A stretch of DNA of 64,000 nucleotides from Fagopyrum homotropicum (GCA_033239125.1 BSWB01000003.1:105048320-105112319); one strand, 5' to 3'. Shown: positions 9,455 to 22,200, counted from the stretch's first letter. The notes: generated by a model from the letters alone, not told the origin. Numbers and translations are program-made.

Positions 9455-12400
9455 TCAAACGAGGTAGGAGGTTCCCTCACCCCATACTTCACCTCCATCG
9501 TGGGGTGAAGTAAGTAGATCCATCAAACGCTCCAAGACGTGTAAGTGCTCGTCGGGGAATGAATCGTCTATGGGTGGGCTATCCGTCTCGCGGGAGGATT
9601 CCGGTAGCCGGCTGAGGTGATCCGCAACTGAATTCTCGGATCCTTTCTTATCGCGGATCTCTAGGTCAAACTCTTGAAGCAAGAGAATCCATCGAATAAG
9701 ACGCGGCTTTGCATCTTTCTTAGCCAACAAGTAACGAATGGCTGCATGGTCGGTGTAGACAATGACTTTCGCCCCTACTAGATAGGAACGAAACTTCTCG
9801 AAAGCATATACAACCGCCAATAACTCTTTCTCGGTGGTAGCGTAGTTGTGTTGTGCTTCATCTAGCGTCTTGCTAGCATAATAAATGGCGGTGGTCCGTC
9901 CATCTTTCTTTTGTCCGAGCACCGCTCCTACGGCTACATCACTAGCGTCACACATGACCTCGAAGGGCAAGGTCCAATCAGGAGGCTGGATAATGGGAGC
10001 GGAGATCAACGCTTCCTTAAGCCTGTGAAAAGCATCAAGACACTCCTACGAAAACTCAAAAATAACATCTTTATTCAAGAGGTTAGTTAGAGGTTTAGAA
10101 ATCTTAGAGAAGTCCTTGATGAATCTCCTGTAGAAACCTGCATGCCCGAGAAAACTCCTCACACCTTTAACAGAACAAGGAGGAGGGAGTTTCTCAATAG
10201 TGTCGATCTTAGCTCGATCGACCTCAATACCTCGATTGGAAACGAGGTGTCCTAGCACAATGCCTTCATTAACCATAAAATGACACTTCTCCCAATTCAA
10301 AACAAGGTTAGTGTCTTCACATCTTTTAAGCACTAGAGAAAGGTTAGATAGGCAATCATCAAAAGAGGAACCATATACAGAAAAATCATCCATGAATACC
10401 TCCATGATCTCCTCTATGTACTCGGAAAAGATAGCCATCATGCATCGCTGGAAGGTAGCGGGTGCATTGCACAATCCGAATGGCATCCTCCGATAAGCAA
10501 ACGTCCCCCAAGGACAAGTGAAAGTGGTCTTCTCCTGATCATCCGGATGGATAGGAATCTGGAAGAATACACTATAGCCGTCCAAGTAGCAGAAGTGTGA
10601 ATGCTGGGCCAACCGTTCGAGCATTTGATCAATGAAAGGAAGCGGAAAATGATCCTTTCGAGTTGCAGTGTTCAACTTCCTGTAATCGATGCAAACTCTC
10701 CAACCCGTAACGGTCCTTGTTGGGATCAACTCGTTGTTCTTATTCGTCACAACGGTCATCCCTCCTTTCTTCGGAACGACATGCACCGGGCTAACCCACT
10801 TGCTGTCCGAGATAGGATAAATAATACCTGCATCCAACAACTTAAGAACTTCCTTCTTCACAACCTCTTTCATGATCGGATTTAACCGTCTTTGAGGTTC
10901 CCGTGAAGTCTTATGATTATCTTCCATTAGAATTCTATGCATGCAGAAAGAAGGTTTAATGCCAATAAGATCATCCGTGGTGTAACCTATGGCTTTTCGA
11001 TGCTTTCTCAGGACATGCATTAACTTAGATAATTCAGAATCGGAGAGGGAAGCACTAGCAATAACGGGATAAGTAGAATCCGGCCCAAGAAAGATATACC
11101 TCAAGTGACTAGGGAGTTGTTTAAGCTCCACAACTGGGGGTGCTTTCTGAGAGGGATCTGTGCTTCCTCTTTCCAGTGGAGTGGTGTCAGAAACTGGACT
11201 AAATGCAATCTCAGTTTGAATCTTCTCGCTGTCGACCTCGGTCGAGGCGCAAAGGTGTTGACCGAGGTGTTCTTCAGACGCCTCGCTCCGTCCAGAAAGT
11301 GCCTCGGTCGAGATACTTCTACTGGAACCGAGACTGGAGATCTTCGTCTCCTGGATTAGCTTCTCAGTTTTAGCTCCTGGATCCTCTTCCAGTGCCTTCA
11401 AGCTCCGTATATCTGCATCACAAGAAGCATCTATACCTTCCTCCATTAAACTGAAGCTAATAACTCTTTCGAGTGGATCGTTAATAAGGATAGAGCTCAC
11501 CAATTCCCTTGATTCTTCTTCATCGTAGATGTTGAAGATATCATCAGTTAGTTGCTCCCCTTTCATGGCTGCAAGTAGTGCGAACTCCACCTCATCGCCA
11601 CCAACGTTGAATTTCAACTTGGCGTTCTTGCAATCCACATTGCAACCCGAAGTTGCTAGAAATGGCCTCCCGAGAATGATAGGAACTGGATAATCTGCGG
11701 GAATGTCAAGTACGACAAAATCTATAGGTAGATAGAAGTTACCTAACTTGACCGGAACGTCCTCCAAAATGCCCACGGGATGGGTAATGGAGCGATCCGC
11801 CATGTAAAGTCGAATCTTGACCGGCTTGGGCTCTCCAAGACCGATCTTAGTTCATAGCTCCAGCGGGATGATGCTCACGCTGGCTCCTAGATCACAAAGG
11901 GCTTCACAAGTGACATCCCCGACTTGAATGGGAATGCAAAATGAGCCGGGATCTCTCAACTTAGGTGGCATCTTTTCCTTCATGATCTTGATAAGCTCCG
12001 AAGATTTAGATGTCATCCTAACTTCACCAACATCCTCCAGCTTCCTCTTCCTTGATAAGATTTCTTTTAAGAACTTCCCATAGGCGGGCATACCTAGAAT
12101 AGCATCAAGGAAAGGAATATTAATATGTAGCTTATTCATCAAGTCAAGAAACTTACCAAAGTGCTTGTCTAGATGTGCTCTGGCTCTGGACTGAGGGAAT
12201 GGAAGTGGTGGTTTATATGCAGGAGGCGGAACATAAGTTTCTGTCGTTCCTCCTGCTTTCTGTTGCGCCGCCTCGGTTGGCATCTCGGTCGAGGTGTTCT
12301 TCGACTGGGTCTGGACCGAGGTGGTCTGCATCGAGCGAGGTACTGGATCTGCAGTTTTGAGTCCACTCCTCGTCGTTATGGCCATGCACTGGCCCTTAGG

Positions 12401-13954
12401 GTTAGTTTCCGTCTTTGCTGGAAGCTTCCCTGGATCTCTTGGCGCTTCATTCGCTCTATTAGCAAGTTGTTGTTCGAAGGACTTTTGGGCCCTCGAAAAT
12501 GAAGTCATAGAATTCTCCATAGCACTAAGCTTGATCAAGATTGCCTCCAGGACTGCATCCTTCTTTTCCGGCTGAGACGAACTTGATCCTTGCCCTTGGC
12601 TTTTCAATGGAGTAGAAGAAGAAGAAGGAGAAGAGAGGAAAGGGTTAGAGGAATCATTAGAATTGGAGTTTGAGTGATTGTTACCGTGATTTTGGTTATT
12701 CGCCCTCCAATTGTTGCTATTGGATCCTCTATTGTTGTTGTTGTTGTAGTTGTTGTTTCGGGGTCCGTTGTTGTTGTTACGGTACCCGTTATTGTTGTTG
12801 TTGTTGTTGTTCCTTTGCCCTTGCTCTTCCTTCTTAGTTTGAGCCATCAAGAGCTCCTTCAATTGCTTCACGTCGTTCTTCAAGGACGTGAGCTGGTTGT
12901 TGTTGGGTTGAGTCTCTTGAAAGTTGACTCTTTTAACTCCACCTTCAGCTCCTTGGTGGGTGTACTTCTCCATGTGCAAGGCTTGCTTCTCAATGAAGTC
13001 CCAAGCCTCGTCAACCGCCATGTCCATGAAGGTACCGGCGGAGAGTAGTTGGAGATTGAACTGGGTGCTTCCGTCCAGCCCTTTGAAGTAGATCTCCAAC
13101 AACTCAATCTTTGGAATCCCATGATGTGGGCAATCCAAAAGGATATCCTTGAACCGCTCCCAAGATTTGGACAAGCTCTCCTTGTCCTTCATGATGAAAG
13201 CATTGATCTTCCCTCTCATTTCAGCAGTCTTTGAGGGGGGAAAGAATTTGGTCAAGAATTCTGTAGTCATCTCCTCCCATGTGCTAATTTTTCCTGGAGG
13301 AAGAGATTGATACCAAGTAAGAGCTCTATCTTTTAAAGAAAAGTAAAAAGGTCTTAGCTTGTAGTTGTTGTTCTCAATTCTGGACGGTCGCAAGATTTCC
13401 ATCAAGATCTCGTAGTTTTGAAGATGTTGATGCGGCGACTCCTTCTCTAGTCCTCCGAATTGGCATTGGCGAATCATGGCTAGAACTTGCGGTCGAAGTT
13501 CGTAGTCATGATCCGCTGGATCTCCTAGGTTCACCCCTGGACGCCTCAGCTGTTGATTAGGGTCCATCCTTTGACCTAGGGTTTGTGAGATTCCTGCAAG
13601 AAGAACATCTCGGACTGGCATCCGAGGTGGAAGTACCTCGGCCGGGGCGTCAGGTACTGGAATCTGCCTCGGTCGAGGATCAACTACTGGATCCTCCCTC
13701 GGTCGAAGTAGAATCTGGTCCCGAATGGCTGCAATCTCAGCTTCGATTGCTGCAGTCCTGACATGATTCTCTTCTTTCTCTTGCCTTAGCTCTTCTTTAC
13801 TGAGACGTAGCAGCTCCTGCGTCTCTCTCAATTGGGCCGCAAGATCGTGATCGTCTTGTTGGGCCATCTTCGCTTCTCTTAAGCGTCGCTTGTATGTCTT
13901 TTCTGGTTCGGGATCGTAAGGAACGATTTCCTTCCCAGTGTGGGTTCTTCGCAT
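9455..13954 (-). pseudogene. gag-pol: E1 gag-protease-RT-RNase H polyprotein, no integrase
   Basis: One frame of 1500 codons from the ATG at 13954 (MRRTHTGKE) to the stop at 9455-9457. The open frame extends upstream to 13990 but from a TTG. Order: coiled coil about residues 22-80; gag core about 160-310 (FYFSLKDRALTWYQSLP; LTKFFP); Asn-rich tract about 385-450; protease with LCDLGASVSIIP near 690; RT with CIDYRKLN, MPFGLCNAPATFQR and an intact FMDD box; RNase H with MCDASDVAVGAVLGQ, YTDHAAI and SVADHLSRLP. It ends in a short tail where E3 continues into integrase. Two stops interrupt it: TGA at 11852-11854 in protease, and TAG at 10046-10048 between RT and RNase H, where E2 has CAG. In RT, DGYSGFFQI reads DGYSVFFQI. 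Confidence 0.92.
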
Positions 13955-14058
13955 GTACCTAAGAAAGAACCTGCAAAGATCGTCACTCAAGTAGAGTGGT
14001 TAGATGAAACGGGGCAAGCGCCCCAAGAGCAAACCGTACCGGCTCGGTCTAGACCAAG

Positions 14059-14076
14059 TCCCCGGCAACGGCGCCA
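14059..14076 (-). promoter_or_regulatory. E1 primer binding site, tRNA-Asp type
   Basis: In sense, TGGCGCCGTTGCCGGGGA, 6 nt after the LTR end. This fits the 3' end of plant tRNA-Asp, the primer known for Athila elements. The gag ATG lies about 100 nt downstream, preceded by a pyrimidine run and CTTAGG that resembles a splice acceptor. Confidence 0.9.
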
Positions 14077-14082
14077 AAAACT

Positions 14083-15822
14083 TGTTCGCTCCAAACGGTG
14101 TGTGCAAGCTTTAAATTTATAACCCTAGACTTAAGCTTAAAACAAGGATGCGAACCCGCAGTGTACGGGTCAATCGTAGTAAAAGCAAGAAAATTCCAGG
14201 GGTCGATCACAGGGACTCGGTGAAACAGAGTCAATACGGTGTGCTAATGTTAATACTAACCACAAGAGCGATTTAACACAATCAAAGATGAATAAGATGT
14301 CAAATAAAGCAAACATGCAATTCTAGGGATTAAGGCATCTAGTTGTGGTTCCAACTCAAGATCTGTAGATAAGCGGACAAAGCTGAGATTTTTGCGTGGG
14401 GAAAGTATTTCTAAAGTGGAGTAGATCACCGGGTAAGTCTCACTACACACTAATCCTAAACCGTAACTCCTATTACCGGGTAAGTCTCAAGGAATCAAGA
14501 TAAAGAACTATAACCTCAAACTAACATACCATCTAAGGGAATAGAATCAACATTTACCGGGTAAGTCTCAGGCTAACTCACAAAGATGGGATGGAAGCAC
14601 ACTCAAACCCCAATAAAGGCTGAACCTTTATTACCTACACTTATGATCGTTGGTATACAAACTAAGGAATTACCGGGTAAGTCTCATCCTAAGCTTGAAT
14701 TGAACCAGGAAAGGTGTAATAAGAAGAGGATTTGGCAAACTCTAACACTTAACTCTCAGTTTAAGGTCGGATAAGTCACCTCGGTCAGAAGAATTCCACC
14801 CCGGCCGAGATGTTCATCAACCGAACGAGATGCTTAGGGTTAAGGTTAAAGACTCGAACTTTCAGGATCCTACTGAAATCTAAGATTATTCTATCATTGT
14901 TTTTCCCACAACCTTCAGCCAATCACCCTAGAATCACACAAGGAAATTAGCCACTCATCATCATTATGAAAGTATTAAATGTAAGGGAAGAAGGTGAATA
15001 TTTGAACAAAGAAGAATTTTAATGAGAAGACTTCAATAACTGAATCAAATATCACAACAAAGCGTTCCTTGGATAATAATCCAAAAAGACAAGACAACAA
15101 TTCAGGGAATTGAAGACAATCTTACAAAACCCTTCAATAAAGCTATAAAAGCTATGGACTTCAATCTTCCTTCAACCTTCAAAAAGGTTCTTCAACTCTC
15201 TCCCAAATTGGGGTATGCGGCTGCTGCGTCTTTTTCGGTGTAGGCGGATGTTCGTGTATGCGGGGGTCCTGAATTGTGGGAAATCCGACCCTTTTTATAG
15301 GAAAATATCCCTCAAAAGATAATAAATCTTAAGAAGATATTATCCCATAAATATAGGTAAAATATATATTCTGCATATCTCCTTCCTTCCAGAAGCCAAG
15401 CCCAGAAATATAAGATCACTTTCCAAATTTAAAAGATCTCTTCCAAGAATAAAATATTCTCGCCGCGTCCTAGGTATTCGCCTCGGTCGAGTCGGCGTCC
15501 CTGGATCACCTCGGTCGAGATGAATCTCTGGTCAACCGAGGTGAGTCTCAACTGGATGTGAAATCTCTCGAATCTGCTCCAAAGTGGATCTTCAATCCAT
15601 GGCTATGCTTCCTGGATGTAGCTCCAAATGACTCATGACTCCTTTTTGATGCAAAACGTACCATATTACCTGCAATTACAACGAAACTAGGTGTAGACCT
15701 CGATTCTCGCAAAGGTAGATGAAATGGTAGTAAAATCACATAATGTATATACAAACATACAGATTATGAAAGATAAAACGTCCAAACAAACCCCAAAAAC
15801 TAGACTATAATTCATGCTATCA
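14083..15822 (-). repeat. E1 5' LTR
   Basis: Same 1740-bp length as the 3' LTR, with about 7 substitutions seen by eye. This copy should carry the promoter: a TATA-like CTATAAAAAG (15291-15301, minus strand) lies about two thirds of the way in from the 14083 side. The target duplication GGAAT follows at 15823-15827. Confidence 0.95.
15291..15301 (-). promoter_or_regulatory. E1 5' LTR TATA box
   Basis: Minus-strand CTATAAAAAGG in an otherwise GC-balanced stretch, conserved in the other LTR copy. It is the best TATA match in the LTR; transcription would start roughly 30 nt further left. Inferred from sequence only. Confidence 0.6.
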
Positions 15823-15827
15823 GGAAT

Positions 15828-17085
15828 TCTACACAAACCGGCCACTACCTAAGGGTCAAACCCCTCCTTACCGGGTAAGTCTCGGAATGAGTAAGTCTTA
15901 GGCAACGATCCTAGCATACTCAATCCAATAGCGGCTTTTTTGGCTCACTACTACCTAGAGTTCATCATCTTATGCATCTAAGAGAGGAAATTACTGGGTA
16001 AGTCTCATCCCTCAAAAAGGTTGCTAACATTAGGTCACCCTACGCTAGATTAGGCTCAACAAACACTAGGATTTCAATAAATCTACATCCTAACATCCAG
16101 ATTCATCAATACAAGCACAATAGAGAAAATTACGGGTGGATCATGGAAACCACGGCCGTGGAATCATGAAGAACAGGCCGTGATTCTACACTGAGTTGGG
16201 GTTTCGAACACAAATCGATCCTAAGCTAACATGGAAGTCCATACAATCATAATCCAAAGCATAAACATCATTCCTTCACCCTAGAATCACAACTATTCAG
16301 CCAACAACATACATTTTAAGATCAAACTTCACAAATAGAGCATGCTTGCAAGTCATGGCTAGATAATGAAGAATAATCCAAAGAAAAGACATTAAAAACT
16401 AGAATAGAAGTTACCAAATCTTACAAAGGCTCCAAGAGCTGTTCCAAATTGTCAACAATGGAAACCTCACTCAAAACCACTCTAATCTCACTTTAAAACG
16501 AAAATCTACACTAATCTCTTCCAAGAACACCCACAATGGGTGCTTGGAAGAGAGGCTACAATGGATAAGTGTTTTTGGGAAGAAGCTAGGTCAAAAAGGG
16601 AAGAGAGAGATGCTTCAATATAACCTGCAACATCACTTAAATACTCCTCCAATAAGCAAAGGTCGGGCAAAGAGATCGTGGGACACATGTCAAAGTGGTC
16701 CAGACTGAAACCACGGCCAAAACCACGGGCGTGGAAATGGCCTCTGGGCCATGGTTTTGCTCCAGAAACCTTCCTTGGATCACCAAGCAATGAGTTGGTG
16801 CAAGGCATGCACCAACAAGGTCCTATGTGTTCTCCTTTGCTCCCAGCTTGCTCCTTAAAGAGTCCGGATGTGTGCCACCACAAGGAATGATCCTCGAATG
16901 TATCGATTAAGCTCCAAAAGCTCCCCAAAATACCTACAAAGCCGACAAGAGTTCGTGTAGACGTCTATTTCGACAATATGCATGATGTAAGCGTAAACGT
17001 CATGAACTAATGCGGAAACATGCATGAATGGAAAGGAAAACTATCTAAAAGAGTGCCTAAACTAGTGTCATAAATCATGTCATCA
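15828..17085 (-). repeat. Athila-type solo LTR, piece 2 (the LTR's 5' part)
   Basis: Resumes after E1 and ends ...AATCATGTCATCA, the complement of an LTR start TGATGACATG, followed by the target duplication GTTTG (17086-17090). It carries CCACGGCCGTGG clusters at 16132-16188 and 16709-16758 and copies of the GGGTAAGTCTC motif near 15870-16010, as in the E3 LTR. The open frame at 16506-16928 is not supported as a gene. Confidence 0.88.
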
Positions 17086-17090
17086 GTTTG

Positions 17091-17624
17091 GTTTGGTGGT
17101 TTGTATTGAATAAATGCAGGTTTCGAAAGTCACTTCAAAGGACCTTGGAAGACCTTGAAATCGGATGCAAGGAAAGACAAGGAGTTTAGAGTGTTTAAAA
17201 GACGGAGGCCTTGAAATTCATTTCAAGGGAACAAAGAAGTCAAGGCTGCACGCTAAAGGAATTCAAATCACTAAAGAAGATCTTCTAGGAAAGATTTGCT
17301 CAACAAGAAGATATGGTTGAACGAAGATCTCAACCGGCGAATAAAGATCTTACAAAGATCCTCAACCGAAAGAACGAAGATTCTCTCCTCTGAAATTTGA
17401 TATCATCACAACAAATACGAGAAGATTAAGGAGCCGAGAGATCAACGTGTTCTCAAGAGATGAAAATCCACAACGTCTATCTCATCTCAACCAAGAAGCG
17501 ATCTTAATGGAGAAGAAGAATCAACTTCAAACGGTCATCTTTCCAACGGCTAGAAGACCTCTCCATAGAAGGCTATAAATGAAGATGGCGATTGAAGAAC
17601 AAGTACAAGAGCTTACACGGAAAC
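17091..17624 (+). repeat. Copia 3' LTR, second piece
   Basis: Continues the LTR broken at 3522 and aligns with about 28756-29285 of the complete LTR. It includes a CCTTGAAA/TTTCAAGG cluster (17135-17245) and a TATAAAT at 17574-17580, the likely copia TATA box. It is cut at 17624 by E2; the rest of this LTR copy is not found directly after E2. Confidence 0.88.
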
Positions 17625-19097
17625 TAATAACATGTATTATAGTCTATATTTTGGGATTGGTTTGGATGTTTTATCTTCATAAATCTGCATGTATGGATGT
17701 ATATTCTTTGATTATATTGTTGTTTTGTCTACCTTTGCGAGAATCAAGGTCTACACCTAGTTTTGTTGTGATTGTAGGGAAAATGGCACGTTTTGGACCG
17801 AAATGGAGCTAAGGAAGCTAAGGAGTCATTAGAGCTACATTCTGGAGCAATGAGGAGTTATAAGAAGAAAGGATCAAGAACCATGGAAATGATTTAGAAG
17901 ATTGATTTTGGACCAGATCAGAGAGTTTTACTCTCAGCTGAGACTCACCTCGGTCAGCTACAGTACCACCTCGACCGAGGTGATCTTCAGGAGCGTATAG
18001 AGCGAGGTGAAGTAATGACGGGACACGGGATGTTTATCTTTAACTGAGATCTTCTATTTTTGGGAAGTGAATATCACATATTTTTTGATGGATTTCTGGA
18101 AGGAAGAATATCTTTTTGGCTGATATATTTTGGGAAGCAAAGAAGATTGCAATATATTTTAAGGAAGGAAATTAGCTTTTTAAGATATCTTATCTTTGGA
18201 AGATAATTCTCCTATATATATATATAGGTTGATTTTCTGAAATTTAGCCATCCTCGGATCATCTTCGGATCACAGAATTTTTGGAGAGTTTTGAAGGAAG
18301 TTTTGAATGAAGTTTTGAAGAAAGTTTTGAAGGTTGAAGGTCAAGGAAGGAAGCTAGTTTGAAGTTGGTTTTGAAGGAAGTTTGTACGATTCTCTTAGTT
18401 TGGTTTGGATTGTTGTCTTTTCTGATTGTGATTGAGGAACGCTGATTGTTTGTTTGATTGATTGTTTGATTCAGTTATTGAGACCTTTTCTGGTTCAACG
18501 CAAGCCTGGGATGAGACTTACCCGGTGATTCCGTTGTTTGTATACCCAAGATCGTGAGTGTAGGTAATAAAGGTTTATCCTTTATTGGGGTTTGAGTGTG
18601 TCTTCATCCCATCCTTGAGAGTTAGCCTGAGACTTACCCGGTAAAGGTTGATTCTATCCCCTTGGGTGGTGTGTTCGTTTGAGATTATAGTTCCTTTCCT
18701 TAGTACCTTGAGAATTACCCGGTAAAAGGATCTTTGGTTTGGGATAGTGAGTAGTGAGACTTACTCGGTGATCTATTCCCACCTTAGAAACACCTTCCCT
18801 TTGCAAGCCTCAGCTTTGTCCACGTTATCCTTCGAGATCTTGAGTCAGAACCACAACTGGATGCTTTAACCTCTAGAACTGAATTCCTTTTACCTGGTTA
18901 TTACATCATCTTTGATAGCTTTGCTTTGTTGCGTGTTTGTTATTGACAACCTTAATTATTGATCTTTGTTTCACCATAGTCCCTGTGTTCGACCCTGGAA
19001 TTATTGCTTTTATTACAATCGATCCGTACACTGCTCGCTATTTGCAATTATTCTTGGTATAAAAATTAAAGCTTGCACACACCTTTTGGAGCGAACA
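17625..19097 (+). repeat. E2 5' LTR
   Basis: 1473 bp, ending ...GAGCGAACA before the PBS. It contains a CCTCGGTCGAGG cluster (17946-18009), a TATA stretch (CTATATATATATATAGG near 18212-18228), and sense-strand copies of GAGACTTACCCGGT near 18512-18770. It is alignable with the E1 LTRs but clearly diverged. Confidence 0.88.
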
Positions 19098-19103
19098 AGT
19101 TTT

Positions 19104-19121
19104 TGGCGCCGTTTCCGGGGA
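19104..19121 (+). promoter_or_regulatory. E2 primer binding site, tRNA-Asp type
   Basis: TGGCGCCGTTTCCGGGGA: one mismatch to the E1 and E3 site (TTGCC changed to TTTCC). It lies 6 nt after the LTR. Confidence 0.85.
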
Positions 19122-19225
19122 CTTGGTCAAGACCAAGTTCGGTTTCGGTTGTCTTTCAGGGCTATTTCCCTTGTTGCTATTGACCACTTTACTTGAGTGA
19201 TTTCACATGATCTTTCCTTAGGTTT

Positions 19226-22200
19226 ACGCGAAGAACTCGTGCTGGAAAGGAAATTGTTCTTTACGATCCCGAACCAGAAAAGACCTACAAGAGAAGATTG
19301 AAAGAAGCTAAGATGGCCGATCAAGACAATCGCGATCTTGAAACTGAGTTGAAGGAGGCATTGGAACAACTACGCCTCAGTAAAGAAGAACTACAACGAG
19401 AGAGATACGAGACTCGCGCAAGAACTGAAGGAATTGAAGTTGATATGGCCGCTCTAAGGGCTCAGTTTTTACCTCGACCGATCCCAGATGCTCGACCGAG
19501 GCAAGACCCAGTCCCAGTTGCACCGGCCGAGATACACTCACCACCTCGGATGCTAGTCCGATATGTTCTTTTTGTTGGAGTTCCACGAACCCTAGGCCAG
19601 AGGATGGACTTGAATCAGCAAGTCCGGCGTCCAGGAGTCAACCTAGGAGATCCATCTGAGCATGATTATGAACTTAGACCTCAATTTCTAACCATGATTT
19701 GGCAATGTCAATTTAGAGGTTTGGAGAGAGAGTCTCCGCATTAGCATTTGCAAAACTATGAGATTCTGATGGAGACTTTGAGACCATCAAGAGTGGAGAA
19801 TAACAACTACAAGTTGAGGCCTTTCTACTTCTCATTGAAAGACATGACACTTTCTTGGTATCAATCTCTTCCAGCTGGAAAAATCAACACTTGGGAAGAG
19901 ATGACGACGGAGTTTCTTACTAAGTTCTTTCCCCATCAAAGACCGCTGAATTGAGGGGCAAGATCAATGCGTTTATCATGAAGGACAAAGAAAGTTTGTC
20001 CAAGTCATGGGAAAGGTTCAAGGACCTTTTGTTTGATTGCCCACATCATGGGATTCCAAAGATCGAGTTGCTAGAAATATACTTCAAGGGTTTGGATGGA
20101 GATACTCAATTCAAGCTCCAATTACTTTCCGCCGGCACTTTCATGGATATGCCGATAGATGAAGCTTGGGATTTCATTGAAAACAAGCTTTACACATGGA
20201 TAAATACTCCCATCAACGAGTTGAAGATGAAGCAAGGAGAGTTAGCTTCCAAGACACATCATCAAATGGAGCTCAACTCACCTCGCTTAGCAATGAAGTG
20301 AAAGCATTACAGGAGCTTTCAGTAGCTCAAACGAAGAAGGAGAAAGATGGTGGATACCAAGGAAGAAACAACTATCAAGGACCGCGGAACAACAATTACA
20401 ACAACAACAACAACAACAGAAACTCCAACAATAACAATTGGAGATCAAATCAACAAAATTCCGGTAACCCTTATTCTCATGTTGAAAATGCTCTTAACGT
20501 CTCCTCTTCTTCTTCTACTCCTTTGAGAAGCCAGAAGCTTGCATCAAGCTCGTCCCAACCACCAAAGAAACCGGATGATATGCTGGAGCAATATTGATCA
20601 AGCTCAACGCTATGGAGACGTCTATAAATTCATTTTCGAAGGAACAAAAAGCCTTAGAATAACAATTTTTCAACAAGGCAAATGAAGCGCCAAGAGATCC
20701 TAGGAAGCTCCCAACAAGGATAGAGAGCAACCCTAAAGGACAATTATGGCTATTACAACACGTAGTGGATTGAAGACTATAGATCTAGTACCTTAGTCGA
20801 GCCCCGACCAGATGAGGAATACCTCGGACCAAGATCAGACGAGGAACACCTCGGTTGAGGTACCAACCGAGATGGAGCCCCATAAAGCGAAAGGAAATTC
20901 TGAAGTTTATGTTTCACCTCCTGCTTATAAACCACCACTCCCATTCCTTCAGTCATTCTAGGGATGCCCGCCTATGGGAAATTTCTGAAAGAGATCTTAT
21001 CAAGGAAGAAGAAATTGGAAGACTTTGGTGAAGTAAGGATGACATCTAGATCTTCGGAGCTTATTCAAATCATGAAGGAGAAGATGCCACCTAAATTGAG
21101 AGATTCCGGATCGTTTTGCATTCCCATCCAAGTTGGGGATGTAACTTATGATGCATTATGTGATCTAGGAGCCAACGTGAGCATCATTCCGCTGGAGCTA
21201 TATGAGAAAGTCGGACTTGGAGAACCCAAGCCCGTGAAGATGATGTTATACATGGTGGATCGCTCCATTACCCGTCCCGTTGGTATCTTGGAAGACGTTT
21301 CCATCAAGCTAGGTAATTTCTACATACCTATAGACTTTGTTGTGCTTGACATTCCCGCAGATTATCCCATTTCTATCATTCTCGGGAGACCATTTCTAGC
21401 AACTTCGGGTTGCAACATTGATTGTAAGAACGCCAAGTTGAAGTTCAACATTGGTGGCGTTAATTAGGAGTTTGCATTACTGGCTGCAATGAAGGGAGAG
21501 CCGCTGGAAGATGACATCTTCAACATCTATGATGAAGAAGATTCGTGAGAATTGGTGAGCTCTATCCTTATTAAAGATCCTCTTGAAAAAGTTCTAAGTT
21601 TTAGTTTGATGGAGGAAGGTATAGATGTATTTTGTGATGCAGATGTGCGAAGCTTGGAACAATTGGAAGCAAATCCAGGAGCTAGATTTGATAAACTGAT
21701 TCAAGAAAGCACGTTAGGTTTCGGTTCCGGTTCCAGTTACAGTACCTCGACCGAGGCAATTTTTGGAGCAAGCGAGGTGTTCTTATCTAAAGAACATCTC
21801 GGTCACCCACCTCGGATCTCGACTGAGATAGCAAGCGAGATAATGTGAATTGAGACTTTTGGAAGTCTAGTCCTTCGATCTAAGTCCACTTCACTGGAAG
21901 GAGAAAGCACATGTCCACCTCAGAAAGCACCCCCAGTCCTGGAGCTTAAACCACTTCCGAGTCACTTGAGGTATTCTTTCCTTGGTCTGGATTCTACTTA
22001 CCCCGTCATTGTTAGTGCTTCTCTTTCTGAAATTGATTTATCTAAATTGATGCATGTTCTGAAGAAACATAGAAAGGCTTTGGGTTATACAATTGATGAT
22101 CTTGTTGGTATTAAGCCTTCTTTTTGTATGCATAAGATACTAATGGATCATAAGACTTTACGGGAACCTTAAAGACGATTAAATCCGATCATGAAAGAGG

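Larger units (their letters stand above)
4041..15822 (-). mobile_element. E1: complete integrase-less Athila-type Ty3/gypsy element
   Basis: Complete element of 11,782 bp on the minus strand, with two 1740-bp LTRs and a 5-bp target duplication GGAAT at 4036-4040 and 15823-15827. In its own sense: 5' LTR (15822-14083), tRNA-Asp primer site, gag-PR-RT-RNase H in one frame, spacer, ATHILA-type ORF, long noncoding tail with hairpin and PPT-like run, 3' LTR. Integrase is absent. By eye the LTRs differ at about 7 positions (0.4%), which suggests a recent insertion (roughly 0.15 million years if 1.3e-8 changes per site per year applies). It lies inside the solo LTR 3523-17085. Confidence 0.95.

Noticed and set aside
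12720..12815. Trinucleotide (GTT)n microsatellite
   Set aside because: It is the coding sequence of the Asn-rich gag tract, also present in E2, so it is not reported as a separate repeat.
12173..13048. Plus-strand ORFs opposite E1 gag (including a Val-rich 124-codon frame)
   Set aside because: They are antisense shadows of the gag gene; the Val-rich run is the complement of the Asn-rich tract.
4041..15822. Repeated short palindromes as a CRISPR array or phage-type site
   Set aside because: Spacing is irregular, the words also lie inside coding sequence, and the context is plant retrotransposons; no cas genes are present.
16506..16928. 140-codon minus-strand ORF
   Set aside because: Lies within the solo LTR and corresponds to the same LTR part that has chance ORFs in E3.
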